Below are positions 22,208 through 23,299 of a DNA stretch of 23,299 bases, piece by piece (the stretch's first letter is position 1; the number at the start of each line of letters is the position of its first letter). The stretch lies in the IMG/VR virus record IMGVR_UViG_3300037076_000058, positions 1 through 23,299 of that record. The stretch is one strand, 5' to 3'. The position numbers and the translations under genes are program-made. This DNA comes from a virus. A model generated the notes under the pieces. It had not been told where the DNA came from and made no database searches. It worked only from the letters and a program-made list of their open reading frames with translations.

Positions 22208-22384
22208 ATGACAAAAAAAGATTATGTTTTGATAGCGAAGGTTTTGAAGGATAGTAGTGAGTTAGAGAGGATAGAGCCGGTGGTGTTTAAGTTGGTCTGT
22301 AAGAGGTTTTCAAAAGTTTTAGCAAATGAGAATCCACGTTTTGATAGAGGTCGATTCTTAACAGCTTGCGGAGTAGAACAATAA
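22208..22384 (+). CDS. Small conserved-type phage protein (58 aa)
   Basis: This 58-residue protein begins MTKKDYVLIAKVLKDSSELE, with a FSKVLANENPRFDRGRFLTA stretch followed by CGV near the C-terminus. The 'NPRFDRxRFLxACG' ending is widespread in small hypothetical phage and host proteins and probably forms a small helical domain. The frame opens upstream with GTG at 22190, but that codon lies inside the hairpin loop of the leader, so ATG at 22208 is chosen. It ends one base before the next gene. Function unknown. Confidence 0.75.
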   Translation: MTKKDYVLIAKVLKDSSELERIEPVVFKLVCKRFSKVLANENPRFDRGRFLTACGVEQ

Positions 22385-22385
22385 A

Positions 22386-22643
22386 ATGACAACACAAAAA
22401 ATTGGAGATAATGTGATCATAGCTTGTGAAGTTTGGAGTCGTGGAAATAGTGCTTGGGGTCATCGTGCTGTGTGTTTATATAATGGAAGGGAAGTTGCGG
22501 AGGTAAAATGCAGATACTTGAACAGGACGTGGGAAGCATACCAGTTTGACAGTGTAAAGTCCTCGTTATTGTATAAATTGGATCAAGAAAAAATTATTCC
22601 GCTTGCTGATCGATACTTAATAGCAAAAGCATTGCACAATTAA
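22386..22643 (+). CDS. Small phage protein (85 aa), unknown
   Basis: This 85-residue protein begins MTTQKIGDNVIIACEVWSRG, with two beta-like blocks (AWGHRAVCLYNGREVAEVKC, NRTWEAYQFDSVKSSLLYKL) and a helical end. The pattern 'WGHxAxLYxxGxEVAxxKxxYxNRTWExYxF' is familiar from small conserved phage proteins of unknown role. It is translated directly after the 58-residue gene with one base between them and no Shine-Dalgarno, so the two are probably one unit. Confidence 0.7.
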   Translation: MTTQKIGDNVIIACEVWSRGNSAWGHRAVCLYNGREVAEVKCRYLNRTWEAYQFDSVKSSLLYKLDQEKIIPLADRYLIAKALHN

Positions 22644-22650
22644 CAATATT

Positions 22651-22688
22651 TAACGCCTTGCTCCCGGCATTGTAGGGAGCATAAAACA
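22651..22688 (+). ncRNA. Structured leader: TAACGCC box plus covarying hairpin, copy 2
   Basis: TAACGCC (22651-22657) precedes a perfect 6-bp stem GCTCCC (22660-22665) / GGGAGC (22675-22680) around the loop GGCATTGTA, followed by ATAAAACA and ATG at 22689. It has the same architecture as copy 1 (22168-22207) with a different stem. AGGGAG in the 3' arm here could serve as a Shine-Dalgarno, but copy 1 lacks it, so occlusion is not the shared feature. Confidence 0.65.
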
Positions 22689-23213
22689 ATGAGCACTAAC
22701 AATTTTAAGTTTGAGAATGTTCTGGCAGTAGTCCCGGATTTTAAGATAGACAATAGATGCCTTGATGAAGAATGTCCGCATTTTGAAGAAGAAGGCATCC
22801 ATTGCGATCACGTTAGCGATTATTACGATTTTGACACTGAAGGATTTAATATGTTTATAGATGAAGTCAAGGCGGATCTAGTCAAAGTAGGTTTTGAAGA
22901 ATCAAGCGGATGCGATCACGACAGGAATTATAATGCTAATTATATTGCAGAAAAAACAATATACAACAGCAAGGATGAAGCATACAAAAAAATACTTGTT
23001 TTGTGGAGAGCTGGCTATTATGATGGAGCAAATATTGACTATGAGACAGAAGATATATACGATCAAGATCAAGCAAAAGAAACAGAATTCTTAAAAAGCA
23101 AAGTTGCCATCAATGAAAGAAAAGCAAAAAGAATAATATTGAAGCATTGCACGGAGTTGTTAAAAGTCGGACAATTCTCCAACGGTGAAGCAGTTTATGA
23201 ATTAAAAAAATAA
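22689..23213 (+). CDS. Acidic protein with Cys/His-rich N-terminal part (174 aa), unknown
   Basis: This 174-residue protein begins MSTNNFKFENVLAVVPDFKI and has a Cys/His cluster at about residues 24-40 (CLDEECPHFEEEGIHCDH) that could bind zinc. A strongly acidic and aromatic middle follows (DYYDFDTEGFNMFIDEVKAD, RAGYYDGANIDYETEDIYDQ), then a helical basic end (NERKAKRIILKHCTELLKVG). It is preceded by the second structured leader. No family is recognised. The acidic surface might mimic DNA, but this is only a suggestion. Confidence 0.65.
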   Translation: MSTNNFKFENVLAVVPDFKIDNRCLDEECPHFEEEGIHCDHVSDYYDFDTEGFNMFIDEVKADLVKVGFEESSGCDHDRNYNANYIAEKTIYNSKDEAYKKILVLWRAGYYDGANIDYETEDIYDQDQAKETEFLKSKVAINERKAKRIILKHCTELLKVGQFSNGEAVYELKK

Positions 23214-23224
23214 TTAACAAATTT

Positions 23225-23299
23225 ATGGCAAGAAATAAAAACAAAAAAGCTATTGGGTTGTTATTGGAAGGATGGGGAAAGTCTATGAAAGAAAAAGCT
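23225..23299 (+). CDS. Start of a further rightward gene, partial
   Basis: An ATG at 23225 opens a frame that stays open to the window edge (25 codons). It begins MARNKNKKAIGLLLEGWGKS and is basic. The start is preceded by AATTAACAAATTT, an A-rich leader like those of the capsid and decoration genes. Function cannot be judged from the visible part. Confidence 0.55.
   Translation, partial: MARNKNKKAIGLLLEGWGKSMKEKA

Overview
The window is about 23.3 kb of an AT-rich tailed-phage (Caudoviricetes) genome, most likely from an uncultured or metagenomic phage with a short-tailed (podovirus-like) particle. The support is an Sf6-like small terminase, a large terminase with ATPase and nuclease motifs, a portal, an N4-gp56-type major capsid protein, a gp4/gp11-like head-tail adaptor, a large nozzle-like tail protein and two ejection-type proteins, with no tail sheath or tube genes. 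TGA acts as a normal stop, as shown by ATGA stop/start overlaps at 21384-21387 and 9343-9346. Shine-Dalgarno sequences are mostly absent; genes are joined by 1-4 base stop-to-start junctions or short overlaps. The host cannot be named from the sequence. No tRNA, rRNA, CRISPR array, integrase or IS element was seen.

Layout. From 21761 down to 1, everything is read leftwards as one late, virion-building block. It opens with a HESTH metallopeptidase-like protein, a Cys-rich protein, a small basic protein and a 22-residue membrane peptide (21761-20938). TerS, a repeat-rich 215-base gap and TerL follow (20936-18949), then portal, a 100-residue protein, a scaffold-like protein, a probable decoration protein and the major capsid protein (18903-14427). 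Small head genes come next (14292-12771), then fibre/appendage proteins including a glycine-rich protein with thirteen about 22-residue repeats (12278-8879), the adaptor (8843-8079), the nozzle-like protein (7514-5505), two ejection-type proteins (5503-1609), an ATP-grasp enzyme (1538-207) and the start of a membrane-anchored coiled-coil protein at the left edge. Four related HNH endonuclease genes sit in junctions of this block.

From 22011 to the right edge the genes read rightwards, as a set of small proteins of mostly unknown function, probably an early or middle module. The divergent gap 21762-22010 holds promoters for both directions and a perfect DnaA-box sequence.

The most interesting non-coding signals are: (1) two leaders directly before rightward genes (22168-22207 and 22651-22688) sharing a TAACGCC box and a hairpin with an almost identical loop but completely different, compensated 6-bp stems, which suggests a conserved regulatory RNA; (2) two near-identical 28-base promoters (18914-18941 and 8854-8881) before the portal and adaptor genes; (3) a second duplicated promoter/leader type before the scaffold and the 14292 gene; (4) a virion gene at 11859-12278 whose conserved N-terminus has no usual start codon because an HNH gene abuts it; (5) repeats between TerS and TerL that could be a packaging site.
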